The translations under genes and the position numbers were made by a program. Below are positions 9,207 to 19,560 of a stretch of DNA of 64,000 nt, in pieces (positions within the stretch are counted from its first letter, which is position 1; each line of letters opens with the position of its first letter). The DNA comes from an uncultured Tropicimonas sp. (GTDB lineage Bacteria; Pseudomonadota; Alphaproteobacteria; Rhodobacterales; Rhodobacteraceae), in contig CANLZY010000014.1 of the NCBI GenBank assembly GCA_947495685.1, positions 62,001-126,000 of the forward strand. The letters run 5' to 3'. The notes under the pieces were generated by a model. That model had not been told where the DNA came from. It did not search any database and worked only from the letters and a program-made list of their open reading frames with translations.

Positions 9207-11104
9207 AGGTCCTTCCAGACAACCCCGGCAGCCGGCACGGTGACGCCGTCATGGGTCACGGGCTCGGGGTTATAGTTGATGTAGAAGCGCTGCGTCGCTG
9301 TTTCGCGCAGGCGCAAGCCGTCCGGCAGATCGGTGATTTCGATGCCCTCCTCGGCACAGGCACGGGCAAGGATACGCCGCAGTGCATCCGGGTCGGGCCA
9401 ACCGGCCAGATAGTGCAACCCACCCGCACGTACCAGCACAGGCTGTCCGGCGACCGTGCGTTCGACCACTTCAGCGGTGCCTTCCAGACGCTCCAACCAG
9501 CACCCTATGGCGCCACCAGCCTCCAGCGGCTCGTCGGCAGACGGTGGCAGGCTTTCGGTCAACGAGATCGTTGCATCCAGCCCCGGAAGCGCCGGCGGCA
9601 GGGGGACGGGAATGTCGAATTCCGGACCACGGGTGCCGCTGCGTGGGCCGACGATGGCCGTGCCACCGAAACCCTGCAACCGTGACTTGAGCGCGTCGGA
9701 CATCGTGAACAGACCCGGTGCCAGCACCAGACCATAACCGGACAGGTCGGATGTCTCGACCGGCAGGATATCGATGTTCAAACCCAACGTGCGAAGGCCA
9801 CGGTAGACCTCCAGCACCAGCCGGAAATAGTCAAAATCGGCGCCCTGCGGTTGGGTTTCCCAGGCCCAGGCCGACGGGTAATCGAACAGGATCGCAACCT
9901 TGGCCCGCCCGGGCGCGATGTCCGGCATCCCGGCCAGTTCCGCCGCGACCGTCTCTGCCTCGGCCAGCGCGGGTGCGGCGCCGCTGTCGGGACGCAACAG
10001 CCCGGCGTGCATCTGCTCCTGTGCAAAGGGTGCCTGCCGCCAGCGGAAATAGCAGACGGCCTCCGCGCCATGGGCAATTGACTCCCAGGCCCAGAGCCGC
10101 GCCATGCCCGGCAGAGGCGCAGGATTGTAGGGCGCCCAGTTCACCGGGCCGGGTTGCTGCTCCATCACCCACCAGCGCCCCCTGCCGACAGACCGATAGA
10201 GGTCATGGTGCAAGGCCTGCATGTCCGGGTCGCCCTGGCGCAGGAAGCGCCGCTTGTGCTCGGGCGTCTCGTCCAGCCGGTCGGACAGAAACCCGATGGG
10301 ATAGCTGTCCCAGCTTGCAATATCGAGATCCGCGCCAACGTCGAAATGGTCGAATTCCAGCACCGCGCCCATGTAGTTGTGGATCAGCGGCGCATCGGTC
10401 AGGGCGCGCAAGGCAGTCGCCTGCGCGGCGTTGAAGGCCACCACCATGTCAGAGGAATAGCGCCGCCAGGCCATCACATGCGCCGGGTTCGGCTCGGTCA
10501 CGGTCAGGTTCGGCGGGTCGATCTCGGAAAAGTCGGCGTATTCCATCGACCAGAAGATATTGCCCCACGCCCGATTCAGTGCTTCGGGCGACTGGTACCG
10601 TTGCGCCAGCCAATCCCGGAACCCATCGCGTGCGGCGCGGGAATAACTGACAGTGGTCTCGTGACAGGCGTATTCGTTGTCGATCTGCCAGGCCTGCACG
10701 TGCGGGTTGCGGCCGTACCGCTCGCCCAGAACACGTGCAATCCGCGTGGCCTCGGCACGATAGCCAAGATCGCTGAAGCAATAATGCCGCCGCGAGCCGA
10801 ACTTGCGGGGCCGACCATCTGCGTCCACCGCCAGCATCTCGGGGTGGCGTTCCAGCATCCAGCGCGGCGGCGTCGCGGTGGGCGTGCCCAGCACCACCTT
10901 CAGCCCGGCGGCGCCCAGCGTGTCGATTGCCCGGTCCAGCCAGTCGAAATCGAAAATACCGGGCGTGGGCTCCATCCGGGACCAGGCGAATTCGCCAATG
11001 CGGACCCAGCGAAGACCGGTTGCCGCCATCCGCGCGGCATCTTCGGCCCATTGGGTTTCCGGCCAGTGCTCGGGGTAATAGCAGACTCCAAGTTCAGGTT
11101 TCAT
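9203..11104 (-). CDS. GH42 beta-galactosidase
   Basis: MKPELGVCYYPEHWPETQWAEDAARMAATGLRWVRIGEFAWSRMEP...QAWQIDNEYACHET...: GH42 signature; 633 aa; 4-bp overlap with galM. Confidence 0.95.
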   Translation of the reverse strand: MKPELGVCYYPEHWPETQWAEDAARMAATGLRWVRIGEFAWSRMEPTPGIFDFDWLDRAIDTLGAAGLKVVLGTPTATPPRWMLERHPEMLAVDADGRPRKFGSRRHYCFSDLGYRAEATRIARVLGERYGRNPHVQAWQIDNEYACHETTVSYSRAARDGFRDWLAQRYQSPEALNRAWGNIFWSMEYADFSEIDPPNLTVTEPNPAHVMAWRRYSSDMVVAFNAAQATALRALTDAPLIHNYMGAVLEFDHFDVGADLDIASWDSYPIGFLSDRLDETPEHKRRFLRQGDPDMQALHHDLYRSVGRGRWWVMEQQPGPVNWAPYNPAPLPGMARLWAWESIAHGAEAVCYFRWRQAPFAQEQMHAGLLRPDSGAAPALAEAETVAAELAGMPDIAPGRAKVAILFDYPSAWAWETQPQGADFDYFRLVLEVYRGLRTLGLNIDILPVETSDLSGYGLVLAPGLFTMSDALKSRLQGFGGTAIVGPRSGTRGPEFDIPVPLPPALPGLDATISLTESLPPSADEPLEAGGAIGCWLERLEGTAEVVERTVAGQPVLVRAGGLHYLAGWPDPDALRRILARACAEEGIEITDLPDGLRLRETATQRFYINYNPEPVTHDGVTVPAAGVVWKDL

Positions 11105-11967
11105 GGAAGCACCTTCGGTTCGGCAACGCCAGTCGCCACGTCCGGAATCCGGAAGGTCATGCCGTTGCTCGGGTTGCGGTCCAGTTCCTCTGCCGGGACA
11201 TCGGCCCGGGCAGACGTGCAGAAAAGGGTGCGCATATCGGGGCCGCCAAAGGCCGGGCAGGAGGCATGCAGCGCATCCACCGGCAGGGTCCGCACCAGCG
11301 CGCCCGCGCGGTCATAGGCACCCACGCTGGCGTTGCCCCACTGCGCGTGCCACATCAGCCCATCACGGTCGAACACCGCGCCATCCGGTCCCCATCCGAC
11401 ACCGGACAGGTCGATGAACGGCTCCGGCGCGCCGATGGGCCATCCGTCGGTCTCCGACAGGCGTTGCTTTTGGATCACCTTGACCGCGGTATCCACGTAG
11501 ATGGCAAACACCCCGTCGGGATCAAACGCCAACCCGTTCGGAATTGTGATCCCGGGCACCAGTTTGCGCAGTTCCCCCTTGTAGTAGCGATAGAACGCAC
11601 CGGCCCCGGGCTCGCAAGCCCGTCCCATCGTCCCGATCCAGAAGCCCCCCCAGGGGTCGGCACGGCCATCGTTCGCCCGCGTCTGCGGCGTGTCAGCCTC
11701 CAACGCGGCAAGGTGTTCCCGTGCGCCTGTCTCAAGGTCAAAGGTGAACAGCGCCCTGTCAGAGGCCAGGAACATCCGGGTATCGTCCACCCAGCCCGCC
11801 GCCGACACGTTTTCCTCGAAGTGCCACACCGTCGCGGCGGCGTCGCCCTCCTTGCGTCCAAGCAGCTGCTTGCCGTCGATATCCACCCACAGCAATTGCT
11901 GCCGGGTCGGGTGCCAGATTGGACTTTCGCCCAGTAGGCACGCCGTGGCGTCGAATACCTCGGTCAC
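11101..11967 (-). CDS. SMP-30/gluconolaconase/LRE family sugar lactonase
   Basis: LLGESPIWHPTRQQLLWVDIDGKQL...NDGRADPWGGFWIGTM...IPNGLAFDPDG: SMP-30 motifs. Confidence 0.9.
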   Translation of the reverse strand: MTEVFDATACLLGESPIWHPTRQQLLWVDIDGKQLLGRKEGDAAATVWHFEENVSAAGWVDDTRMFLASDRALFTFDLETGAREHLAALEADTPQTRANDGRADPWGGFWIGTMGRACEPGAGAFYRYYKGELRKLVPGITIPNGLAFDPDGVFAIYVDTAVKVIQKQRLSETDGWPIGAPEPFIDLSGVGWGPDGAVFDRDGLMWHAQWGNASVGAYDRAGALVRTLPVDALHASCPAFGGPDMRTLFCTSARADVPAEELDRNPSNGMTFRIPDVATGVAEPKVLP

Positions 11968-12569
11968 CGGATCGCCTCGTCAAAGGCTTTCACGATGCGA
12001 GCGGCCCGCGCCAGCACATCGGCGGCGTCCATGCCCGGTGTGTAGAGTGCCGTGCCGATTCCGAACCCGTCCGCACCGGCGGCCATCCATTCGCCAAAAT
12101 TCTCCGGGCCCGCACCACCGACCGCATAGACCTGCGTGGTTTTCGGCAGAACAGCGCGCAACGCCTTCAACCCGCCCGGTCCGGCCATGTTTCCGGGGAA
12201 CAGCTTCAGCCCGTCAGCCCCGGCATCCAGCGCCGCAAAGGCCTCGGTCGGCGTGAAGATCCCCGGCCAGGACTGCATGCCAAGCGCCTTGGTCGCCCGG
12301 ATCACCTGCGGCACACAATTGGGCGACACGATCAGCTGACCGCCAGCCTCCGACACCTGCGTGACCTGCTCCAGCGTCAGCACCGTTCCGGCCCCGATCA
12401 ACGCCCGGTCGCCGACCGCCACAACCATCTCGCGGATGCTCTCATAGGGGTCGGGCGAGTTCAGCGGCACCTCGATCCGGTCGATTCCCGCATCGACAAG
12501 CGAGAGGGCGGCAGCGGCGGCCTCGGACGGCGAGATCCCGCGCAGGATGGCGATAATGGGGCGGCTCAT
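11964..12569 (-). CDS. dgoA: 2-dehydro-3-deoxy-6-phosphogalactonate aldolase
   Basis: MSRPIIAILRGISPSEAAAAALSLVDAGIDRIEVPLNSPDPYESI...LKLFPGNMAGPGGLKALRAVLP: KDPG/KDPGal aldolase family. Confidence 0.9.
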   Translation of the reverse strand: MSRPIIAILRGISPSEAAAAALSLVDAGIDRIEVPLNSPDPYESIREMVVAVGDRALIGAGTVLTLEQVTQVSEAGGQLIVSPNCVPQVIRATKALGMQSWPGIFTPTEAFAALDAGADGLKLFPGNMAGPGGLKALRAVLPKTTQVYAVGGAGPENFGEWMAAGADGFGIGTALYTPGMDAADVLARAARIVKAFDEAIR

Positions 12570-13474
12570 GAAGTGACCTCCGAAGTCTGGGCCCTGGCAG
12601 CGGCCAGGCCTTTGAGAACCATGGCATCTCCATCGGCAATCGTCGCTGTGACACCCAGCCCCGCCAGGGCGTTGGCATAGCTTGTCGACAGGCTGCTGGC
12701 GCCGATGATCGCGATCGCCTGACCCAGCCAATAGGGCCGCGCGGCGGCGAGTTCCGCGCCGATCAACAGGCCAGACAGGCGGGCGCGGGCCGTTGCGGGC
12801 GGCATGCCGTGCAGCAATCCCTCGGCCCGCAGCGAAAACAGCCGGGCGGCCAGTTTTTCAGGGCGCGAGACCGCGTCGTCCACCCCGGCGGTGAAGGCTT
12901 TCGCGTCCCACCCATCCGTCTGAACCGAATGGCGCAGAACACTGTGCGCGGACAGAGCGGCAAACATGTCGCCCGTCATGAAGGTCTGAAAGCTGACGAC
13001 CTCGCCAGCACTGACCTGCACCCATTTGGTGTGGGTTCCGGGCAGGCACAACACGCCGTCAAAGGTCGGGTTCAGGGACTGGAAACCGGCGATCTGGGTT
13101 TCCTCGCCGCGCATCACATCGGCGGGCGCATCCTGGCACAGACCGCTGATGATGCGGAACCGCAGACGCGGATCGTCGGTCGGGGCACGGGTCATGTCGG
13201 GGTCGAGCGGCAGGCAGGGCACGGCGCGATAGTTCGCCTCCACCCACCCCTGTCGGGCACCGACCATCCCGCAGGCGATCACGTCGATCTTTCCTGTCTC
13301 TGGCAGGTGCTGCCCGACCAGTTTCAGGAAGGCCGGTTCAAAATCATCGACCGACAATCCGCCCATTCCGTCAGCGGAGTGTTCGGCCCAAAGGACCGCG
13401 CCGTTCCCCCCGATACCCCAGGCCCGCAGGGCAGATGTGCCCCAATCTACCGCAATCCAGTCCATATCGCTCAT
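12566..13474 (-). CDS. dgoK: 2-dehydro-3-deoxygalactonokinase
   Basis: DWIAVDWGTSALRAW...GMVGARQGWVEANY...LPGTHTKWVQV: DgoK motifs; overlaps dgoA by 4 bp. Confidence 0.93.
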   Translation of the reverse strand: MSDMDWIAVDWGTSALRAWGIGGNGAVLWAEHSADGMGGLSVDDFEPAFLKLVGQHLPETGKIDVIACGMVGARQGWVEANYRAVPCLPLDPDMTRAPTDDPRLRFRIISGLCQDAPADVMRGEETQIAGFQSLNPTFDGVLCLPGTHTKWVQVSAGEVVSFQTFMTGDMFAALSAHSVLRHSVQTDGWDAKAFTAGVDDAVSRPEKLAARLFSLRAEGLLHGMPPATARARLSGLLIGAELAAARPYWLGQAIAIIGASSLSTSYANALAGLGVTATIADGDAMVLKGLAAARAQTSEVTS

Positions 13475-14241
13475 CCTGTCGTGACCGTTCCGCCGTCGAT
13501 GACAAGCGCCTGGCCCGTCATTCCGGCCGAGGCCTTGGAGGCCAGGAACAGAACGCCCCCGACCATGTCATCCGGTTTCAATGTGTCTTTCAGGCATTGC
13601 CGCTCTAGATGCGCGGCGATGTCTTCGGGTGTCACCCACTTTTCCAACTGCCGCTCGGTCAGGACCATACCCGGCATGACCGCGTTCACCCGGATCCGGT
13701 CCGGTCCGAACTCTCGCGCCAGCGTCCGCGTCAGTCCGGTGATGGCGGCGTTGGATGCGATGTAGGGAGCATATCCATAGGTCGCCATCATGTAGCTGAT
13801 CGAAGACATGTTCACGATCGCCCCGCCCCCGGCCGCCTGCATGCCAGGGATGACCGCCTGCGCCGCAAAGAAATAGGGCTTCAGGTTGATATCCATAGAG
13901 GCATCCCAGAACGCCTCGTCGATCTCCAGCGTTTCCTGCCGCTGGTCGTTGGCTGCGTTGTTCACCAGAACCGTGATCGGGCCATGCGCCTCCGCAGCGG
14001 CTGCCAGCGCCGCCTTGAGCGCCACCACGTCCGAGATATCGCAATGCAGGTACAGCGGGCGGCTGCCGGTTTTCCGCTCCATGCGATCGCAGAACGCCGT
14101 GGCGTCCGACCGCTGCACAAGGGCGACCCGGCATCCCTGTTGCAGGAACCCCTCGGTCAGCGCGGCGCCAATGCCGGAGCCACCGCCGGTGATGAACACC
14201 GATGCTCCGGCGAGATCGGGAAAAATGGGATGATCCGTCAT
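13471..14241 (-). CDS. SDR oxidoreductase, probable D-galactose 1-dehydrogenase
   Basis: VFITGGGSGIGAALTEGF...VLVNNAANDQRQETLEIDEAFWDASMDINLKPYFFAAQAVIPGMQ: Rossmann GxxxGxG, NNAA; close in pattern to rhizobial SDR-type galactose dehydrogenase; operon context. Confidence 0.8.
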   Translation of the reverse strand: MTDHPIFPDLAGASVFITGGGSGIGAALTEGFLQQGCRVALVQRSDATAFCDRMERKTGSRPLYLHCDISDVVALKAALAAAAEAHGPITVLVNNAANDQRQETLEIDEAFWDASMDINLKPYFFAAQAVIPGMQAAGGGAIVNMSSISYMMATYGYAPYIASNAAITGLTRTLAREFGPDRIRVNAVMPGMVLTERQLEKWVTPEDIAAHLERQCLKDTLKPDDMVGGVLFLASKASAGMTGQALVIDGGTVTTG

Positions 14242-14328
14242 CCGTGCCTCCGTTTCGACACTGTGGATTCCGTCACCGGGGTGACTGTTCGGGTGGCCCG
14301 AACGCAAGCGCGGCAACGGTTCATTCTG

Positions 14329-16413
14329 TCAGATTCTCTCGCCCTCGACGACCCACATACGGTCGGGAAAGCTCCATGGAAGTGTAACGCCCTGGGTCAT
14401 CAGATACCGCCCGCTGACCTTGATCGGCCCATCCTTGAGCCCCTGCGTGCCGCGCGACAGCCCGGTGATATCTTCGCGGTTCGCCAGATCGAGCCGATAC
14501 TGCGCCGCCGGATCAAGCCCTGTCAGCCGCAACGGTCTTGGCGACACCTGTGCCGAGGTGGCGGCCTTGCCCGCGAACACGACGAACCGGGAGCCGTCTA
14601 CCGCCATCTGCTGTTCGGCAGTGACGGCGGGGTCGGTGCTGTCCAGCCTCAGGATGTCGCCGCGGGTCATCCAGTCGCGGTTGTGTTTCCACCAGGTGGT
14701 GACCTGTGTGAGCACTTGCGCTTCCTCGTCGGTCAGTTCCCGAGGGTCCATCTCGAAGCCAAGATGCCGTTGCGCGGCAACCCAGGCCCGGAAACGAATA
14801 TCGAGCACCCGGCCCGACGTATGACATTCGCGCGGGCCCACGTGGCTGCCGGTGATCGCCAGCGGCAGGAACAGCGCGGCGTTGTGCTGGATCTGCAACC
14901 GTTCCAGCGCGTCGTTGCTGTCGGACAGCCAGACACGTTGCGTCCGTTGCAGGATGCCAAAATCGATGCGACCGCCACCAGAGGCACAGCTTTCGATCTC
15001 GACCTTGGGGAAGGCCTCCCGCAGCCGATCGAGCAACGCATAGGTGCCGCGCGGCTGGTTGGCGTCGGGCATCGGCAACACGCGGTTATGGTCCCACTTG
15101 ATATAGTCGATGTCGTTGTTGGTCAGCAGGTCGGAAAACTGCTCGAACAGGTAGTCGCGCACCGCCGTGTTCGACATGTCCAGGCACATCTGTTGGCGGC
15201 CAAGGATCTGGTCCCGGTAGCCTAGCGCCCAGTCGGGATGCAGACGGTAGGTATTGGAATCCGGATTGATCATTTCGGGTTCCAGCCAGATCCCGAATGC
15301 CATGCCCACGGAATGGACGTGGTCGATCAGCGGGCCCAACCCATCGGGATACTTGCGAGGGTCGACCTGCCAGTCCGCCAGCGCGCGCGTGTCGTCATCG
15401 CGCATTCCGAACCAACCGTCGTCCAGAACGAACCGTTCGGCGCCAAGGGTGGCGGCGCGCGCGGCGATATCCTTGAGAACAGGCAACTGGTGGTCGAAAT
15501 AGACCGCTTCCCAGCAATTGTAATGCACGGGCCGCGGGCGGTCCGGGTTGGGCCACTTGACGATCCTGTCGCGCAGATGCCGTTGATAGGCCACCGCACA
15601 GCCGTTCAGGCCGGTGTCCGAATAGGTCGCATACAGCGTCGCCGTATCGAACCGGGTGCCGGGTTCGGTCTCGGTGCCGTTGGCGTGGCCGAACTGCACC
15701 TGGCGACGGCCATCCGGCAGTTCTTCGGCAACCATGCGGTGCCCGCCGGACCAGCCGTAGTGAAAGGCATAGGCCTCGCCCTGGGTGTTGGTTGCCCCGC
15801 GGCACGGCACGATCAGGCCGGGAAAGGCCTCGTGCCCCGTCCGGCCGGTGCGGTTGTTGCGATACCGCCCCCCGGCAGACCACTGGGTGGTCGCGGTCTG
15901 GAACTCGCCACACCAGCGTCCAGTGAAATCGATCAGCTCGTCCGAGTATTGCGGCGCTGGCAACACCGGCGCCGCCAGCCAGTGCAGGCGGACCGGGCGG
16001 TTGGCCTCCAGCACGGCCTTGGCTTCGAGAATGTTCGTGACCGGGTCGATGACAAAATGGGCCGTGTAGACCAGCCCGGTTTCCTCGTCCGAAAAGGTAA
16101 GCGACAGGTGGTTTTCGCCCAGCACTTCGCTTTCGTAGCCAAAGCGGGCGAACAGCGGCGCGCCGTCGCCATCGGCCACCACCAACCCAGGCTGTCCGGG
16201 GAAGGTGCGGGAGCTTTCCGGGCAGATCGTCAGCTCCGGGTTGTCGTCGAGCATGCCCCCGGTCACGTCGATCTTGTGAGCATCGTAGATGGTGCCCATG
16301 TCCTCGTCGTCAGGCAACCGCGGCCCCCAGTAGATCACCCGTGCAAGGCGATTGTCCCGGGAGCCCAGAGCCAGCGTCTGACGGGGACCGTCAAGCCGCC
16401 AGGTTCGGATCAT
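14329..16413 (-). CDS. GH36 alpha-galactosidase
   Basis: ERFVLDDGWFGMRDDDTRALADWQVDPRKYPDGLGPLIDHVHSVGMAFGIWLEPEMINPDS...YIKWDHNR...IESCASGGGRIDFGIL: GH36 catalytic motifs; real start ATG at 16413, not the longer track ORF. Confidence 0.96.
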   Translation of the reverse strand: MIRTWRLDGPRQTLALGSRDNRLARVIYWGPRLPDDEDMGTIYDAHKIDVTGGMLDDNPELTICPESSRTFPGQPGLVVADGDGAPLFARFGYESEVLGENHLSLTFSDEETGLVYTAHFVIDPVTNILEAKAVLEANRPVRLHWLAAPVLPAPQYSDELIDFTGRWCGEFQTATTQWSAGGRYRNNRTGRTGHEAFPGLIVPCRGATNTQGEAYAFHYGWSGGHRMVAEELPDGRRQVQFGHANGTETEPGTRFDTATLYATYSDTGLNGCAVAYQRHLRDRIVKWPNPDRPRPVHYNCWEAVYFDHQLPVLKDIAARAATLGAERFVLDDGWFGMRDDDTRALADWQVDPRKYPDGLGPLIDHVHSVGMAFGIWLEPEMINPDSNTYRLHPDWALGYRDQILGRQQMCLDMSNTAVRDYLFEQFSDLLTNNDIDYIKWDHNRVLPMPDANQPRGTYALLDRLREAFPKVEIESCASGGGRIDFGILQRTQRVWLSDSNDALERLQIQHNAALFLPLAITGSHVGPRECHTSGRVLDIRFRAWVAAQRHLGFEMDPRELTDEEAQVLTQVTTWWKHNRDWMTRGDILRLDSTDPAVTAEQQMAVDGSRFVVFAGKAATSAQVSPRPLRLTGLDPAAQYRLDLANREDITGLSRGTQGLKDGPIKVSGRYLMTQGVTLPWSFPDRMWVVEGERI

Positions 16414-17255
16414 TTGACAGCTCCCAATGTCAGGCCGGCGATGAAGTGTTTCTGCATCAGGAAGAACATGGCAACCGGCGGCAGGGCCGCGACAATGGCG
16501 CCGGCCGAAACGAGCTGCCACTGGGCGATCCACTGACCATTCAGCGCATAGAGGCCGGCGGTCACGGGCTGTGTCTCGGCCGAGGTCGTCAGAACGGTTG
16601 CCCAGAAATAGTCGTTCCAGATGAAGGTAAATATCAGCACCGACAGCGCGGCGATTGCAGGACGCATCAATGGCAACACGACGTACCAGAAGATCCGGAT
16701 CTCGCTGACGCCCTCGACCCGCGCGGCCTCGATCAGCTCTCGTGGAAGGGCACGGATGAAGTTGCGCATGAAAAGCGTGCAGAACCCTGTCTGGAAGGCG
16801 ATGTGGAACAGCGCAAGACCGGTCGTGGTGTTGTAGAGGCCCAGGTTCACCGTCATGTCGCGCACCGGCACCATCAGGATCTGGAAAGGCACGAAATTGC
16901 CCGCCACGAACATGAAGAACACCAGGATATTGCCCTTGAACTTGTAGATGCCAAGCGCAAACCCGGTCAGGCAGGACAGGACCAGCGTGCCGATCACCGT
17001 CGGGATCGTCACCTTGAAGGAGTTCCAGATGTACTGACCGATCGGCGACCCGGTGAACACGTCTGCATAGTTGGAGAACGCCAGCGACGACGGCATTCCG
17101 AAGTAGTTGCCCGACGCAAGGTCGGAGGCCGGCTTCACGCTGGTGATGGCCACCCCGATCAGGGGCAGCAACCACAGGATGAGCGCGATGGGCAGCAAGA
17201 CCTGGTAGCCGACCTGTGCGACCTGGGATCGTTGCTGGATTGGACGCGGGAACAT
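16410..17255 (-). CDS. carbohydrate ABC transporter permease (MalG-type)
   Basis: Multiple TM segments; EAA loop LIEAARVEGVSEIRIFWYVVLPLMRPAIAAL. Confidence 0.93.
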   Translation of the reverse strand: MFPRPIQQRSQVAQVGYQVLLPIALILWLLPLIGVAITSVKPASDLASGNYFGMPSSLAFSNYADVFTGSPIGQYIWNSFKVTIPTVIGTLVLSCLTGFALGIYKFKGNILVFFMFVAGNFVPFQILMVPVRDMTVNLGLYNTTTGLALFHIAFQTGFCTLFMRNFIRALPRELIEAARVEGVSEIRIFWYVVLPLMRPAIAALSVLIFTFIWNDYFWATVLTTSAETQPVTAGLYALNGQWIAQWQLVSAGAIVAALPPVAMFFLMQKHFIAGLTLGAVK

Positions 17256-17256
17256 A

Positions 17257-18174
17257 TCAGGACCCCTTCCGTTCGTCGTCGATCATCTTCCAGATGAAAC
17301 CGGAGATGAAGACCATCATGATGAGGAACAGGATGACCGCGATCGAGGCGCCATAGCCCATCCGGTACCCGTATTCGGAAAGCGCCTGTTCGTACATGTA
17401 GAACGACAGCACGCGCGAAGAGCCGAACGGACCGCCGTCGGTCATGATCGAGACGAGGTCGAAGGAGCGCAACGCACCGATCACCGTGACGACCACGGCA
17501 AGGAAGGTGGCGGGGCGCAACTGCGGCAGGATCACGTACCAGAGCAACTTCAGCCCCTTGGCACCATCAAGGCGCGCGGCTTCGATCTGCTCGGGGTCGA
17601 CGTTGTTCAGGCCGGTGAGATACAGGATCATGCAATAGGCGATCTGCGGCCAGAGGCCGGCGGCGATGATGCCGTAGGTCACCATGTCCGGTTCAGCCAG
17701 AATGGCGATGCCGGAGCCCGTGGCCCATTCAATGATCTTGTAGAAGAGACCGAAGTTCGGGGCGTAGAACCAGGCAAAGATCAGGCCGACCACCACCTGG
17801 GAGATCACGAAGGGAAAGAAGAACAGCGATTTGTATGCCCGGATGCCGGCGACCTTCTGGTTGAGGAAGATCGCGATACCAAGCCCGGCGGGAACGGCGA
17901 GCATGTAGAGCACCAACCAGATGATGTTGTTCTTGAGCGAGGTATAGAAGGCCTCGTCATCGAACAATTCCTGGTAGTTGGCAAAGCCGACCCACTCTTT
18001 GTCGCCCAGACCGTCCCAGTCGAAACCGGACAGCCAGAAGCTCTCGAAGATCGGGATGATCACGTAGACCATGAAGAAGATGATGCCCGGTATCAGGAAG
18101 ATGTAGGGAGTCAGCTTTTGCTGGTTCTCGCGCCACCAGGACCGGGTCTGGGCATTCGTGCTGACGGTGCTCAT
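17257..18174 (-). CDS. carbohydrate ABC transporter permease (MalF-type)
   Basis: EAA loop IEAARLDGAKGLKLLWYVILPQLRPATFLA; multiple TM segments. Confidence 0.93.
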   Translation of the reverse strand: MSTVSTNAQTRSWWRENQQKLTPYIFLIPGIIFFMVYVIIPIFESFWLSGFDWDGLGDKEWVGFANYQELFDDEAFYTSLKNNIIWLVLYMLAVPAGLGIAIFLNQKVAGIRAYKSLFFFPFVISQVVVGLIFAWFYAPNFGLFYKIIEWATGSGIAILAEPDMVTYGIIAAGLWPQIAYCMILYLTGLNNVDPEQIEAARLDGAKGLKLLWYVILPQLRPATFLAVVVTVIGALRSFDLVSIMTDGGPFGSSRVLSFYMYEQALSEYGYRMGYGASIAVILFLIMMVFISGFIWKMIDDERKGS

Positions 18175-18245
18175 GCGCGCAACCCTTCCACTATTTGTTC
18201 GGGATTGGGCCCGTCGTGAAAAAGGCGGATGCGGGCCGGTAAGAA

Positions 18246-18276
18246 ACGAGCGGCCAGTGGAATTCCGGCCGCTCGT
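18246..18276 (-). terminator. intercistronic hairpin between SBP and permease genes
   Basis: Perfect 10-bp inverted repeat ACGAGCGGCC-N11-GGCCGCTCGT followed on the minus strand by TTTCTT. Confidence 0.7.
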
Positions 18277-18285
18277 GAAGAGTGC

Positions 18286-19524
18286 TTACTTGTATACCCG
18301 CTGACGGGCTTTTTCGAGCCGTGCGAGGATATCGTCAAGTTTCTCAGGCTGGACCATGAACTGCTGGAAGCCTTCCATGCCCATCTTGGCCATTTCGGCC
18401 GGTGCGTCGCGGTCAAAGAATTGCGCGATGCCGCCCGGAGTGGTCGACAGAAGCTCGAAGCCGGCGACGATGAACGGATCATCCTCGTTGACCTTGGCGT
18501 CCTTGTTGATCGGCAGCTGGCCCATCGCCGCGTTCATCTTGGTCTGGGCTTCGGCGCCGGCCATGTAGGCCAGGAACTTCTTGGCGTCTTCGACGTTCGT
18601 GGCGCCCGACGGGATGTGGATCGTGTCGGTCGGTGCTTCTTCGGCGCGCGGCACGTCCGGGTTGATGACCGGGAACGGCAGGAAGCCGAGCGTGTCGTTC
18701 GTCATGCCACCTTCCTTGAAGACGGCGACGGCAAAGTTGCCCATCACGTAGTTCGCGGCCTTGCCCTGAACCAGGAGCGCGGCGGCGTCCTGCCAATCAA
18801 GCGCGGCGTGGTTCTTCGTGATGTAGCCCGGCTCGACCAGCTTGGCCCAGTTGGCGAACGTCGCTTTCACGCGATCGTCGGTCCACTCGACCTTGCCGTT
18901 GGCAAGATCCATGTGGAACTCGTAGCCATTGGTGCGCATGTTCATGTAATCGAAGATGCCAGCGCCCGGCCACAACGCCTTGGTCCCGGTGGTCAGGCAG
19001 TCGATACCGGCTTCCTGGAACTTGGCGCAGTTGGCGACGAATTCGTCATAGGTGGCAGGCACTTCAACGCCGGCGGCGGCATAGGCCTCCTTGTTGTAGT
19101 AGATGCCCCACTGATAGTAGGTGTAGGGAACGCCCCACTGCTTGTCGTCGATCGTCATCGACGGCAGCGCAGATGCCAGGGAGTCCTTCAGGCCATTGGC
19201 TTCCCAGACATCCGAAACGTCCATGAACTGACCGGAATTGACGAAGGGTGCCATGCGGTTGCCGGCGTACCAGTTGGCCAGGTCCGGTGCTTCGGCTGTC
19301 AGGAAGTTGCGGATCGAGGTCTTGTAGCCTTCGTGGTCGAAGTTCTGGAACTCGATCTTCACGTCCGGGTTCGCAGCTTCGAAGTCCGCGATGATCTCTT
19401 TCATCGCTGCCAGCGGGGCCGGATCGTAGTCGGCATAGTACTTGACGGTGCGCTGTTCCGCGAAAGAAGCGGAAGCGGCGACCACGGCAAGTGCCGAGAT
19501 CGTCACGGTGAGCATTGAACGCAT
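18286..19524 (-). CDS. sugar ABC transporter substrate-binding protein
   Basis: Signal peptide MRSMLTVTISALAVVAASASFAEQ; family-1 extracellular solute-binding pattern (IIADFEAANPDVKIEFQNFDHEGYKTSIRNFL). Confidence 0.92.
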   Translation of the reverse strand: MRSMLTVTISALAVVAASASFAEQRTVKYYADYDPAPLAAMKEIIADFEAANPDVKIEFQNFDHEGYKTSIRNFLTAEAPDLANWYAGNRMAPFVNSGQFMDVSDVWEANGLKDSLASALPSMTIDDKQWGVPYTYYQWGIYYNKEAYAAAGVEVPATYDEFVANCAKFQEAGIDCLTTGTKALWPGAGIFDYMNMRTNGYEFHMDLANGKVEWTDDRVKATFANWAKLVEPGYITKNHAALDWQDAAALLVQGKAANYVMGNFAVAVFKEGGMTNDTLGFLPFPVINPDVPRAEEAPTDTIHIPSGATNVEDAKKFLAYMAGAEAQTKMNAAMGQLPINKDAKVNEDDPFIVAGFELLSTTPGGIAQFFDRDAPAEMAKMGMEGFQQFMVQPEKLDDILARLEKARQRVYK

Positions 19525-19560
19525 GGTTTCCTCCCTAGTGCGCTTCACTGCACGTTGTTC

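Noticed and set aside
13609-15225. 538-aa plus-strand ORF
   Set aside because: Antisense to the SDR gene and GH36 gene, both well supported.
16414-17175. N-terminal extension of the GH36 ORF into the permease gene
   Set aside because: Out-of-frame read-through of the permease gene; the GH36 start with ATGA overlap at 16413 is more convincing.
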